DNA of 64,000 bases from Poecilobothrus nobilitatus (GCA_947095535.1 OX352774.1:45462496-45526495), one strand, 5' to 3'. Shown: positions 43,397 through 56,138, counted from the first letter of the stretch. Notes: generated by a model not told the origin, from the sequence alone. Numbers and translations are program-made.

Positions 43397-46300
43397 GATA
43401 AGTAAATCACATTTGATATTATTCCTTTTTTAAACTGTCTATGTAGAGAAATATTTAAAAATTTTGAAACACGAAGTTCCCTAATATTTTTTCTGCTAGA
43501 AAAAAAATTATTTTATATATTGAAGAACAAGAATCGGACAATCGGTGATTCCGAAGAGCAATGAATTAAGAGCAATGAGCAATGATTAAGAAGAGCAATG
43601 ACATCAACTCTGATTAAATATTATAGTTGATGTCATCATAATTTCTCAGCCATAAATTTAAATTGAATATTTTTAAATTTTATTTTTAAATTGAAATTAT
43701 TTAACTTCTTTTATTAATCGACTTTCCCTAAAAAAGAAAAAAATAAAAAAAATCTTGAAAGTGACAGAAAAATGTTATTACATATTATCATTATTATTAC
43801 TAAAAAAATATTGAGAAACACTGATAAACTGTATATGCTTATAATTAAAGTATTTGAACTACTGAATGTTTTGTTTATTCGACCATCGATTGATTCCATT
43901 TTATAAATAATAATAATATTCCCTTTATTTCAATCTGATTGCATGCTATAATAAAATGATTTTTATTGACTTTAGAGTCAAGATTCAAAACAACTTAAAA
44001 TATCAAAATGTATATATATACATATTATAAGTTAACAAAAAATATTAAGTAGGTATAGGTATATATTTTTTTTCGAATTGGTTTTTTTTTTTTTTTTGTT
44101 TTCAGAAAAGAACTTAAATAAACTTTACAACGCGGAACATAAAGAAAAAAAAAAAAAAAACATTAGGTTAAAATACGAATTATAAATTCGCTATTAAGTA
44201 TTATTTAAACATTTTACATGGAATTTCCATTAAAAAATTGTTGGAAAGAAATTGCATCTTGCTAAAATTTTAAAGTATTAAAATTTATTTTTCGGAAGAG
44301 CCTATAGGTACTTTATAAGATATATATTATGTACATTATAATATAAACCTTTAAATTCTTTTTCAAATCTCATCCTTTTATGTAATTCAAAAATACAAAA
44401 AATCCAATCAAATAAAAAGAAAAATCCAAAAAAAAAAATAAAAAAAGTACAAATAATCAAATTATTTTAGTGAATTGGTGAAAAGAAATGGGAATGGAAC
44501 CGAAAATCAAATTAAAAAGTTTGAAAAAATAACAAAAAAAAAAAAATAAAAAAAGGTTTTGATCAGAAAATTTATGACAATTGATCGGGGGAAAAACAAA
44601 AACAAAAAAAAAAAACTTTTCTAATTACAATCAGCATGGAAAAATAATAAATTTTGGTAAAGAAAAAATTTAACATGCGAATTTCATTCCTCTAGAGTCT
44701 AGATAGTCTATGTATAAATTGTTTTGTTATTTATATTTTAGAATATGGACATAGTACATATTATAATATTATACCGATGCTGGAGTGCGTTCGAAGTTAC
44801 AAAATAATTGTAGTTTTCAAATTAAACTAAAATGCAACTAAAAATTGATTAAAATGAAACTAAAAATTGATTGAGACATTCGTTGTTGAAATAAAGATTT
44901 AAAATACTGTTACTTATCTATTTGTATGTATTTGTCATTTGTTTTTGATTATTTTCAACAATTATTCAACAATTTTCAACTTATAGTCAACTATTTTCAA
45001 CTATGTGCGGTGTACATGTAATGTAGTGTTGTTAATAGTTAGCTGTCAAAATATAAAAGAGGAAATGTTGTAACGCAATACATGGAAAATAATTTATTAA
45101 ATGGTTGTCTACAAAAGAATTGAGATAAAACCATTAGACCAATATTAAAAAAATAAAATAAAATAAATAAATTTTATTTTATTGATAAATAATATGAAAA
45201 ACACAATTTTTTTAAAGTTGATTACAGCTATAATTTTGTAGTTATTGACGTTCGTGGTTGCTTTTTTTTTTTTTGGTAATGATCAGCTGACCAAAAATAT
45301 TCTAACAAACAATTTTAATTACAATTGAATTAAAGGTACATAATATAACTGTTTTGTAATGACGATCTCACTTCAGTATCAAATTAATTCTTTCAATTAT
45401 TTAAAATTGGTAGGTAGAGCCTAATGTACCTAACAGAACTCCTTAAATTTTCTAATGGTTGGTTAATAGTTAAATTAGCTTAAAAAGTATTTTTGTAGGA
45501 ACAAGTTTTATTTAAAGTCACGCAATATAAAATATCGTGATTACTAAAAATTTTATATAAATTTTTTTTTTTCACAGTTAAAGATTTTCGATAATGAATT
45601 CACCTTTTTTTCCCCTAATTCGTTTTTTTTTTTTTTTTTTGAATTTTTAAATAAATATGATATTAAAATTATAAACTTATTACAAATCTAGTCATGTTTT
45701 TAAGTGTCCCTAAACAAAAATTTTATACTTTCTTAAAAATTTCATATTTTTATCTAAAATTGAATCTTTTATTTATTATTTCTTGAAATAGTATCGTGAA
45801 TTTTGAATATAATGGATTAATAGATTAACTATTAATTGTAGATAATTTGATAATAATATTGATTTCAGGGGAATTGACTGATCATAAAAAGATCGTCTAA
45901 CAAAAGTACACTTTAAAAAAATGTAAATTGCAAAACTAGCATTTTGAAAAATTAACATTTGAACAAAAAACCACTTATACCCTTGATTTCAAGACCCATT
46001 TATTTTATTAAATATTTATTACTTACTATCACTTTTATTTCAATATTTAATTTCATATTAATACGTTTTAATAAATCTAAAAAATTACATAACAGCTTAT
46101 AAAAACATTTTTTACGAATAGTTGAAGCTATAATTCATTATTGGTTTAATAAGAGAGTCCAATAATACTTAAATGTGAGTTGTGGTATTTCAAAAATAGA
46201 GGCAATAACAATAACTCATAACAAAAAAAAATGTTGAAATCTCAATACTAGGTTGGTTTAAGTTCAAATCCATTAAAAATTTTTTAAATGTCTCAGTTTG

Positions 46301-47602
46301 GCTCAAATCTCATATTAAAGGACTAGAACGGTACTTTGAAAATTTAGGGAGTAAGTTCAATTATTACTTAAGAAAAAAACTTAAGTTTTATATCTTAAGA
46401 AAAACAAAAATAATTTCTTCGTTTATATTTATATTTTTTATAGATTTTATGAATGGGTCACCTACAGGGTCGCATAAAAATAAAAGTTTATTAACTACAA
46501 AAATTATTAAAAATTATTAACCATCTAGCTCTCACCATTTCCGAATTATAAAGTTAAGTAGGTATAGGTATAGTTAAAGTTCTTAGTGTATTTTTATGTA
46601 AGTATGTATATTATGTATCGTTTGTGAAAATTAAATTAAATATTCACGAATCCTTTGATTATAGTGAAAAATAACAATAATTATTAATTATGAAATAATT
46701 TTAAATTTTATAAAAATTGGAATTTTCCAAAGCTTATTTTAAATCATTTTAGTGTGAAATTGAACAAAAACATAAAAGTCATTCTAATAATTTTCGATCA
46801 TTAGTCTAAAAACATGATCTGCCTAATAAAATAACCTGCAATTATAATTTTATTAATTTTATTAATGATGTTTAACTAAAAACCACTTCTACAGGTCAAA
46901 GGAATAGTCAAGGTAATAGACACATAATATTGTGAAAAAGATATCTGTTTGCATTAGTTGAAAATTACTGTTGCGTACCAAATCCCTGGTACCAATATTC
47001 TAAAAAAGAAGTACCAAAATTTCTGGTTAGTATTCGAGAATAAAATCATAATATTTTTTTATTTCAAAATATTATAAAAATTTGGTAATTTGAATAGGTA
47101 CTAACTATACTAATTATATCTTTTAAAGTGGTTTACTGTACTTAATATTATATTAAGAAGATTTTATTAAAAATAAACAGTTTCATAACGTAAGATAATC
47201 TTTTTAAGTTTGTTTGTTATTCATTAAAATATATTTGTTAGAACTGATTGTTTAAAAGGTTTACAAACAAAATAAACATTTATCTAGTCATTCAAACCTT
47301 ATGATTATTTGTAAAAGCATAAGGGACAAAGAATGAATAAAGAGTAAATTTTTAAAATAATTAAATATTTACTTAGATTACCTATAATGTATATTGGATA
47401 GTACTTATAATAATGATTTTTACTTTGCTTATGTTTTTCTTTTTCAAGACAATCACCATACTAAGATTTAATCTGGACTTGTTAAATATAAATATTAGTA
47501 TGTATAGAGATTTCTTCTATTTCATTTATTGTAAATGTTACTTATATTAAGTTTTACATTATTGATGTAAAATCTTTTTTTACTTTATGAGGCAATACCT
47601 AA
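43397..47602. other. AT-rich stretch without an identified gene
   Basis: Two strong poly-pyrimidine/CAG acceptor-like strings occur (44082-44105 and 45560-45580). The first is followed by a frame reading KNLNKLYNAEHKEK before a poly-A run, too weak to call. Short CAACTATTTT-type repeats lie at 44955-45003. No transposon copy recognised. Confidence 0.5.
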
Positions 47603-48278
47603 TTATACCCGTATGAAATATGTTCAAGGGTATAATAAATTTGCCATTACGTTTGTGACACCTTGAAGGAGTCGAGCTAGATATGGTGTCAAAGGAGATA
47701 TGGATCGGCTCAGAATCGAATTCTGATTCGAGTAAACCATATACGTCCGGCCGTCCGTTCGCATGATAACTCAAAAAATAAAGAAGCTAGGAGGCTGAAC
47801 ATTTTTTACGTCACTTTCGCAAAATTGTTAGTTTTGCTATTGAAATCCAGCATTTTCGGGCGGCGCGTTCGAGTAGCTGCCATACAACTTCTTTTTTTTT
47901 ATATGGAAATAACTCAGATATCTATTCAAGCTAGGTATGTCGAGTTACATACCAACAACCTTTGCAAACTTTGGTTGGTTTAGAGTAGCCGGCTCAGGCT
48001 TCTTGCACCTGTTGGAACTTAATGAAGCTAGGGGTCTAAAATCTTACAAATGATGATCAAGTTTTATGGCCACAACTTCTGTAAAATTTGGTTGTGCTAG
48101 TGCAATAGATTCGAATAGCTGTCATACAACTCCACAATTTACATAAATATATCGCTGTAGTTACCATCGCTACTAAAACATCTGAATGGTCAAGTTTTAT
48201 AGAAAAAGTAGAGTATATTGTGTTCATACGCATATGCCAGAGTTGACACAGTCTACTCTACTGCACTCTTCCTCGTTT
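47603..48278 (-). mobile_element. Helentron-like family A element, minus-strand copy
   Basis: The plus strand begins ATTATACCCGTATGAAATATGTTCAAGGGTATA (the inverse of the 3' hairpin end) and closes AGTCTACTCTACTGCACTCTTCCTCGTT (the inverse of the 5' end). Internal blocks TCAGAATCGAATTCTGA, GTCCGGCCGTCCG and GCTGCCATACAACTTC match the 15-18 kb copy in reverse. One of the 259-bp-type units is recognisable (AGTAGCCGGCTCAGGCTTCTTGCACC). The tetranucleotide run is reduced to about two units. Confidence 0.75.
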
Positions 48279-48279
48279 T

Positions 48280-49147
48280 TTATTTAAAAAGAATTTCAAA
48301 ATATACAGAAAATGTAACAATTTCTGCTTTTTTTTTTTCTTTGACTTTCTGAGCTTTGGTGATGATGGTCTTGAATATCATTTCAACTTTAAATAGTCTT
48401 AAATACCATAACATTAATCTTTCCTTCCTCTTATTGCAATTAACTGCAACAGCTCAATATAAATGCTTAAATTGGAACCTTGGAAGATAAGTATTCAATT
48501 ATTATTTGTTTATTCAATTGCTTTAATTATATGAGTATTTTACATATGAAAATTTACATATTAAACGTTACATCTATATAGCAATACTAATCGTGTATGT
48601 CAAACATTATTGTAAGAAAAATGACAAGAAAAACTTATTACTTCTATTTTATAATAAAACTTAACTAACCTAAAACTTACACCCTAAACTAAAATTGCAT
48701 TTATAAGAGGATTATTTCAATATAAACATCAATTTTGGAATGCTAGTATTTAATTTTTCAATTTTTTCTAAAATTGTATCGATATTTTATACTAAATCGT
48801 GTAGTTTTTTTTAGTGTTTTTACGTAGAAAAACAAAGTGGTTTATTATAGACCAATTTCATAATTAGTATCGCTGCTTTCTTTGAAGAAGTTCTAAATTA
48901 CTTTTAGCTACATTTTATCATATGGGAAATCCGTATAGTATCAGAAACTTTGAAAAATAGTTTTAAATATTAATAGTTTGATATTTTCTTTTAACTTTTA
49001 AAATTTGTTATTTAAGGGATACAATATTCGAATGTATTTTGTTAATTTTCTTTACATTTTTGAGAATTTGTATTTTCAGGATTTTCAGGATATTATCCTA
49101 TATGTTCATTTTCTCACGTTATTTGTTCAGATTTTTGTTTGATAAAA
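48280..49147. other. AT-rich spacer
   Basis: No repeat or exon-like block that I can support. Confidence 0.5.
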
Positions 49148-49600
49148 AACTAAATTTTTTTTATAAAGAAGATTGCTTTAGTTTTGTCATCATTAACTTT
49201 GATATTCCATTCATGATAGTAATCTTGAATGGATTTAAAGCCGGATTCGAGTTTTCTTATTATGTCTTCAGTTGAATTGGATGACGTTAAGTGTTAACAG
49301 CGCTGTATAGCTCTATACAATGCAATCTGAAAGTGTGTGTTTGTCTGAAATAAAAATGTTGTAGAGAATCGGTAATAATGAAAAATCGTGGGCACCGTAA
49401 AATTGCAATATTTTTTTCATCAGATATACTAGAGGATATTTTAACAAGACGTTTCTATTTTTAACGAAACTATTAATCATTTTCATTACGTAGATAGAAT
49501 GATATTCATTAGATTGTGTACGAGAGCATCCAGCCATACAGAATATAATGCTTTTTCAATATCTAGAGCTATCACTCCTATACCGATTGTGATTGCATAT
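49148..49600 (-). pseudogene. Dead Jockey/I-like LINE reverse transcriptase fragment
   Basis: Three minus-strand blocks in three frames give successive reverse transcriptase motifs. First, IGVIALDIEKALYSVWLDAL (about 49585-49525), the motif with the first catalytic aspartate (A-x-D-x-x-K-A-F/L-D-x-V). Second, MKMINSFVKNRN and then FSLLPILYNIFISD (49477-49340), corresponding to the fingers/palm segment and the G-x-P-Q-G-S-x-L-S-P-x-LYN-x-x-x-SD motif, with PQGS mutated. Third, SSNSTEDIIRKLESGF and WNIKVNDDKTKAIFF (about 49290-49160), the post-catalytic K-x-N-x-x-K-T motif. Between blocks two and three, where YADD should be, only LYSAV remains, so the catalytic aspartates are lost. At least two frameshifts. 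No 3' tail seen. Confidence 0.8.
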
Positions 49601-50365
49601 TTCATCTTGTATGTGACTTACGTGCTAATTCTAAAATTGTTTTAAAAATAAGTATTATAATTAAGTTGCCTCTGAAGTAATTTTATATTGTGAGACGAAA
49701 AAATCACACGAAAAAATTAAAACTCAAAGTGACACGAAAAAATTAAAACTCAAATATTATATCAAGGCATGTACGTAAAAAAACAGAAGCTTTAGTAATG
49801 ATAATTTTTGAAAATGCATCTTAAAATAAAAACCATGCATTTACAAAAATCATTCGTTGTAATTAGTTTAAGTTACAGAGTTTATTTCTTAAGTAAATAA
49901 TATTTATAGAATTGAATTTAGTGAGTCTAAAAAAAACTACAAGTTCATTATGAATCTCTCTTCTAAAATAAACTGATTAATCCATATTATAAATTATGAA
50001 TTATATTTTTATCCGCGGTAAAAAAAAAATGCAATCTATCATTTTTGCAAATATAAAAAACAATAATACATTGATAGATAACTGTTTATTGCTGCCTTAT
50101 TAAAATTAATTATAGTTATTAATTACAAACTTAATATAAATTAAAATATTAACTTTAACAGTCAGATTAACACGTCGTATAGCATATAAATAATAAAATT
50201 TTAAATTCTCATAATAAAATGCAATTATTTATTTTTTTTTTTTTAATATTTATCTTCTCTTATCTTAGTATTGATTTAATTAATGTAAAATAGTTAAAAA
50301 TTAACTTTAATTAAATTATTCATAATAAATTTATATGAATTTTTAATAAAATCATCAAAAAAATG
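49601..50365. other. AT-rich spacer
   Basis: A short direct repeat (ACGAAAAAATTAAAACTCAAA twice near 49710-49755). Otherwise featureless. Confidence 0.5.
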
Positions 50366-50398
50366 AATGGTACAGTGGTTAGAGTACTGATCTCTCAT
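50366..50398 (+). repeat. tRNA-like A-box fragment
   Basis: GAATGGTACAGTGGTTAGAG with ACTGATCTCTCA resembles the first half of a tRNA or SINE head (TGGxxxAGTGG). A poly-T run follows instead of a B-box, so at most a truncated SINE head. Confidence 0.35.
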
Positions 50399-50540
50399 TT
50401 TTTTTTGTTCGAATAAATAGAAAACTTAATATTTGTTTTATATATGATTTTCGACAGTTATAATTTTTTCGTCAGAATGTTCAAATAAATGGATAACAAT
50501 AATTAATCAATAATTATTAGATCGATAATAGAAAAATAAA

Positions 50541-50632
50541 AACATAAAACCAACTAAATATCAATTTTAATTAAACAATTTTAATTTATACTTTATAACT
50601 TACAGATAACAAAATGCCCTAATGTTAACGAA
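50541..50632 (+). repeat. 92-bp direct repeat, copy 1
   Basis: AACATAAAACCAAC, TTTAATTAAACAATTTTAATTTATAC and CAGATAACAAAATGCCCTAATGTTAACG recur with few changes at 51008-51101, offset about 467 bp. A weaker third trace lies near 51272-51300. Unknown family. Confidence 0.8.
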
Positions 50633-51007
50633 CAAAATATTGAATAATTATTCAACCATAAACAAAAAACTAAATATATATATTTAACTAAACTATAACA
50701 GTTATGTACAACATGTACTTGTACTTGTGAACAGAAAAAAAAGAATAAAAAAAAGATCTAGGTATTATAAATATATTGAGAACTTATTTAAAACTGTACT
50801 GTTCCAAATTAAATGTACTTTTTTCAAAAATTTTCATATAATTTAAGAGTAATTTTTTTTTGTTAACAAACCCTACTCTTCGACACCACTTCTCAGTATA
50901 TTTCCACCATTACAGACATTAATTTATTTTATAATGTAGATAATAATATTTTTTTGTTTCAGTCAGTTTTTTTCTTTATACCAAAATTATCTGTTGAGAA
51001 GAATCTA

Positions 51008-51101
51008 AACATAAAACCAACGAAATATTAAATTTAATTAAACAATTTTAATTTATACTTTATAATTCACAGATAACAAAATGCCCTAATGTTAACGATT
51101 T
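51008..51101 (+). repeat. 92-bp direct repeat, copy 2
   Basis: Same block as 50541-50632; the similarity ends sharply after GTTAACGA in both copies. Confidence 0.8.
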
Positions 51102-51680
51102 AATTCTTATTTTGTATTGCACTTTTTCTTTAGAAAATATTTCATGAAACCGAAAAAAGTTTTAATTAATTTTATAAATTCATTCATTATATTGAATACA
51201 TAAAATTTTATTAACTTTTCAACAATAATCTTACGAACAAAAAAATTAATCAAATTATCACGAAATATTTAAATTTATCAGTTCTCAAAATGCTTTAATC
51301 AGATACATATAGAGATAAATATGCAAAATATTTCTCCATATCTTATTTAACCATCGTTTTAAATAATCAAAGAAAAAAATCTTAAAGAAATCTTAAAAAA
51401 GAAACTTTATAATATATTTAAAATTTTTTAAATAATTTATTGGGAAATCAATTATCAAATTAAATTTTTTTTTTTTTTTTTTTTATGGAAAAATTGGAGA
51501 AATAACTAAGAAACTATAACTAGTGAATACCATATAAAGTGATATGCTATATAAGGACTTAAATCTGCAAAAAAATTTCATTAATTTAAAATTTAGCCAA
51601 AAACTTTTAGTCTTATGGGAAAATGAAAATAATTTATATTTATAGGAAATTTTTTTTTTTTAAATTATTTGATTTATCAC
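51102..51680. other. AT-rich spacer
   Basis: Poly-T tract at 51466-51484. Nothing else is seen. Confidence 0.5.
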
Positions 51681-51695
51681 TTTTCCTGCCAACTA

Positions 51696-51711
51696 CGAGT
51701 ATACTCGTACT
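51696..51711. repeat. Perfect 16-bp palindrome
   Basis: TACGAGTATACTCGTA equals its own reverse complement. Outer bases CTGCC and GGCAG (51687 and 51728) extend an imperfect hairpin. Confidence 0.7.
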
Positions 51712-51771
51712 AGTATTTGGTATCTAGGCAGAAAGTTCACTATTAGTGGATATACGTGTATAGTAAGTTTC

Positions 51772-51966
51772 TTATAAAACATCGTATGCAAGAGTTGCTG
51801 ACTCGAAACTGACAATGAGAACTAAAATGCGTATCACTTTATGATCTTTAGCAAGGTGATCGTACAAAAAGGATATACGGATTTCATGTACGAATTCTAA
51901 ATTCAGTTTAATGCATACACAAAAAATTTCGCCATAATACTCTACACATAGAGCGACAGTCAACAT
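51772..51966 (-). CDS. Hypothetical small open frame in a balanced-composition island
   Basis: From ATG at 51966 (context TTAACATG, purine at -3) 64 codons run to TAA, reading MLTVALCVEYYGEIFCV, then IKLNLEFVHEIR and LYDHLAKDHKVIRILV. The ORF track's in-frame start is a few codons upstream at 51987. The island (about 51680-51990) is less AT-rich than its surroundings, uses varied codons and lacks homopolymer runs; the opposite strand is full of stops. I do not recognise any domain. It may instead be a conserved non-coding element, with the perfect 16-bp palindrome TACGAGTATACTCGTA at 51696 beside it. Confidence 0.28.
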   Translation of the reverse strand: MLTVALCVEYYGEIFCVCIKLNLEFVHEIRISFLYDHLAKDHKVIRILVLIVSFESATLAYDVL

Positions 51967-52552
51967 GTTAAAATAATAATTTAGCAAATTAAATTTTAAA
52001 TCTAATTTGTTAAATTTTTTCTTAATGCAAGGAGAAAAAGTAATTTGGCAATAAAGAAAACAATCTTATTAACAGTAAAAAATTGCTAAGGAATTGTTAA
52101 AATTACGAAGTTAGAAACTAAGATAAAAATATTAAACTAATAGTTTTTAATGGCACATAATATTGCCAAATCGATATCTACAATAGTGTCACAAAAATTT
52201 CTTAGATTTTTTTTTTGTTTTTAATAAGAAAAATTGTGGAGAAATCAAAAGATTTCTTCTCCAACTCAGAAAACATATTTGGTTAAGAAAAGACTTTCAC
52301 AAATTCGAAAATACCATAATTTTTAACACATCAACTGCCTCGATATAAATTTTTTTTTTTTTGGGTCTGAAGGGTGAAATTCGAATTTCTACACCTATTA
52401 TACATATATAATTTGTAAAGTATATTTGCGATTAAAAAACTATAGTCCGTATAATATAAGAAAAAAAATTATCGCGCTAAAAATATGTATGGGACTGGCA
52501 AGCCAAGCAAAAACAATATATGTAAATAAAGGGTGATTAAATTTCTCACTCA

Positions 52553-52900
52553 CGATAGTATTTTATATTGTGGTATACCACAGACTAAATATATTATTCA
52601 GACGAACAGTTTCATATAAAAATTTTAAGTCTTTTTTAGGAGCTAGTATGAACATTTTTTTGGAGCCAGACTAAGTATTTTAGATATTTAAATAGCAAAA
52701 ACGAAAATTTATAGAATATTCTTTTGTATTTTCTATTTTTGTAATTTAAATATTGTAAAATACTTAGTCTAGCTCCATAAACTGCTTAGTCTTAGTCTTA
52801 GTCTCCAAAAAAAAAACTAAAAAATTTTATATGAAACTGATCGTCTGTATAGTTTATTTAGTCTGTGGTTATACAAAACAAAATATAAAATACTATACCG
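52553..52900. mobile_element. Hairpin MITE, about 348 bp, almost entirely inverted repeat
   Basis: The left arm CGATAGTATTTTATATT, then CCACAGACTAAATA, CAGACGAACAGTTTCATATAAAA and GGAGCCAGACTAAGTATTTTA is mirrored on the right by TAAAATACTTAGTCTAGCTCC, TTTTATATGAAACTGATCGTCTG, TATTTAGTCTGTGG and AATATAAAATACTATACCG. The arms are about 150 bp with a short loop near 52720. The right arm has a local CTTAGTCTTAGTCTTAGTCT expansion. No coding capacity. TA/TATA flanks the inner CCACAG termini, but the exact target duplication is unclear. Confidence 0.8.
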
Positions 52901-52904
52901 TAAT

Positions 52905-54105
52905 ACATGCATGCTGGTACTTGAAGCAGATATAACATTTTTTCTGAGAACCTTAACATTGTATTCATGGTAGTTAATATGTTAAATTGTTATTTCACAG
53001 CTCACATGACACACGGTCTTATTTTTTGCTATTCGGAGATAGGTTTTAAAAAAGTATGGATTTTTAGCAAGAGAATGAAACCAATAAACGCAACTTTTAT
53101 ACAGATATTTTGAATAATAATATTAAGTACTTAAACTTATATAAATTTCACTCAATTCTGTATATTATGTATCAGCTAGCTTTGTCAAGGACTTTAGAAG
53201 TAGTAATTTTTAAAAAAATTTACTGATATTTCATTATTCCTACATCAAGATTACGAAAAAAAAAATTAATCTACATTCAACAAGATTTTATTTTCCACTC
53301 AATTTTTTCTTATTTTTTTTTTTTTTAATTTAAACTAAACAAATATCCAAAAAAAAAATCCAAAAATTGAATAACATCTTGTAAATTTCTATTTTCCATT
53401 TTAAAGAACTGAAATATAATTTTAAGATATGGTGAAACTAAAAATATACTATGTCACTGTACATAAGCTTTATCTTTTTATTTTGCTATTCAATAAATAG
53501 CACCAACAAGTCAAAAATATAACCCATTAATACAATTACAAAAAAAAAATAGATAAAGCATCTTAAGATAATATTGTCAAAACAACTTTTATGTTTCGAG
53601 TCCATGTTTTTAGCATTACGATAAAATAAAATATAATGTTCAATACTACACCAAAAAAAAAACAGCCTTTTTTTTACTATGGCATATTATTTGTGTAACA
53701 AGCAAGTACATCAATAAGCCAATATTGAAAAATGTATATATTAAGCTACAAGTTGAAAATACAAAGCGCTTAAAGCACAGTAACAATAAGCTTGTATATG
53801 AAATTTTGAATATTTTACAAAAATTATATTTTGTTAAAAATTTAATCGCTTCAACAATAACAGTATCTTAAAAAGTTTAAAATTAAACAATGGTGATAAG
53901 TCAGATATTCTAATGCCATATCAAAAATTTTACAATCTTGAATGATAAATAACTCAATATACATTCGGTCTCATATTATAATAGAGGAATTATTGGAGAA
54001 AATAGAAAAAAGTTTGTAGCTATTAATTGCATATGTATGCAATTATCATTAAATTAATCCGCAACAATAATTCTATAGAAAAAGAATTTCGAATACAGTA
54101 TTCTG
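52905..54105. other. AT-rich stretch without an identified gene
   Basis: Nothing beyond A/T tracts seen on either strand. Confidence 0.5.
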
Positions 54106-54108
54106 AAA

Positions 54109-54530
54109 TTCTTATTTTTTGTTTTCTCCTTTCCACTCCTAGGAGCACAGGGTATTGGGAGCATAGTTCTGTATTCTGATTTAGAAATATATTCTTATTT
54201 TTTGTTTTCTCCTTTTCACTCCTAGGATCATAGGGTATCCACTAAGTAATGTATTATTCATATATGAATAAAAAGTCAACAACTCGTCTACAGTTTATCA
54301 GAACAAGACTATTAAACACCAATGAATATTTTGTGCGCCATCTATTATCTAAAACAAGATTTGTTATTTATTTTTACTTTATTATATATTTATTGTATAT
54401 TATACTAATTATTTATATATTATTAGAAAAATCTATATTATTTTTTATTAATCTATATGACTCAGTCGAGTTTTGAACCCGAAAGCTTTCGAATGAAAGG
54501 CCAGTGTCTTAATAAAACATTCGCTATAGG
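54109..54530 (-). mobile_element. tRNA-derived SINE, family S2, with a duplicated 3' end
   Basis: The minus-strand head has GCCTTTCATTCGAAAGC and GGGTTCAAAACTCG (B-box), with the A-box end eroded. The body has TAATATAGATTTTTC as in the 26.9 kb copy. The 3' terminus (CTTAGTGGATACCCTATGATCCTAGGAGTG, then AGAAAACAAAAAATAAGAAT) is present twice, at 54191-54238 and 54109-54156, about 82 bp apart. ATTCTTATT stands beside the 3' ends and again outside the head (54539-54547), a possible 9-bp target duplication. Confidence 0.72.
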
Positions 54531-54539
54531 ACAGGACAT

Positions 54540-56138
54540 TCTTATTGGAAATGTTAAATTTCGGCATTAAAACAAATATAATATATACTTATTGGATAAC
54601 AGGATATCTGATTGCATAAAAATATTAAAACGAAATAAAAAGATTATATTAATATTTAATAGAAATTATATGCAATCTCAATACAATACGTTTTTAGTTC
54701 ATTTACAAGTTTCGAATTATATACAGTATAACTGAATATACAATTTAACATTCTGCTTAATTCTACATAATATTGGATTAATTTTATTTTATTTTTGTTT
54801 TTTTTTTTTGTTAAATTTAAATCGAAAAAACTATTTTTATGTGTTAAAAATATTTGGTTTCAACATTATTTCATTCAGAGCTTTTGCAGAGATTGCACTT
54901 AAAACGTGTAAATTCGAATAGATTGTATGTTTTGGAATAAAATAGTTTGACATTTTGGAAATTTAATTTTTTCTTTTTGGTTTTGTTTCTTTTCTTCTTT
55001 TAAATTTTTAAAGTGTTCATTTTCGATTTATTTAAATCTTTTGAAATCACACAAAAATAGAAAAAGAAGTAGTGTTGTTCGATTAAATAAAAATATTCAT
55101 TCTTTTGAAAAATTTGTAGAAGAAAATGAAAAAGTGCAATAAACATTATTTGGATTAAAAATTCAATTTATTTATTTTTTTTTTCGTTAACAGTCAAATT
55201 TATTTTTAAAAACCAAACACTTAATATTCAAACTACAGAAAATTACTTTTTACCCAATACTAAAATATCCTGGAACATAATATTATGTTATATGTAAAAT
55301 ACGACTTCAAATTTAAAAATTTAATTAAGATAATTTTATTATAAATTAAATTTGTGGTTAAAATGCAGTGGATGTCACTCTTAATTATGCTTATGGATAT
55401 GCATGCAATGTATGTCATCCTTAATTACCTATACAAAATACAACTAAATTTCTGAATTAAGTTGCAAGTACATAATATTATCTCTTTTTTTAGTAAATTT
55501 ATTTCCTCTTCTAAAGTTTTAACAGTACCAAGAATATAATAAAGGTACTTTTAGGAAATAAATTTAAAAAAGATTAATTAAAAATTAATGATTTCTAAAA
55601 AACTGTTTTATTAAATATTTTTTAATTCTTCTTTTTATGTTGTATATTTTTTTACTACAATTATAATGTTAATTTAAATTAAATGTTTTTAAATTGATTC
55701 AACCATTAAAAATACAAAATTAAAGCATTTTTTAATCACAATTTAAAAGTTTTAATATGTCAGATATAAGTATATAAAAATAACATTCTAACATAAAAAA
55801 AAATAAAAACCGTTAAAGTTTAAAAAGTAATCAAATTTATTACTAAGTACTTATAATGTACCTACTCTAAATTCATTCGTTTTTGTTTTGTTATAAAATT
55901 CTTAAAAAAATAACACAAAAAATATTTTATTTTAATTTAGTAAATGATTTTTATTTTAAATTTTAATTCAAATTTGAAAAAAAAAAGTATATTTTATGGA
56001 AAAAGTTTAATTTTAAATAATAAAAAAATTTAATATTGCAAAAATAAAACTTTTTTCTTTTATACAAAAACATTTTTTAATGAATTTTTAATATGAATTT
56101 TATTATGAGTTTTATATAAAAGTTAAATTTATAATTTT
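54540..56138. other. AT-rich stretch without an identified gene
   Basis: Dominated by A/T tracts; no repeat copy recognised. Confidence 0.55.

Noticed and set aside
41110..46330. Apparent inverted similarity between GAGTTCAAGTTCAA near 41200 and TTTAAGTTCAAATCC near 46258
   Set aside because: The shared strings are short and the flanks do not align; insufficient for a repeat family.
47580..47774. 64-codon minus-strand frame
   Set aside because: It is the conserved 3' block of the family A element, not a gene.
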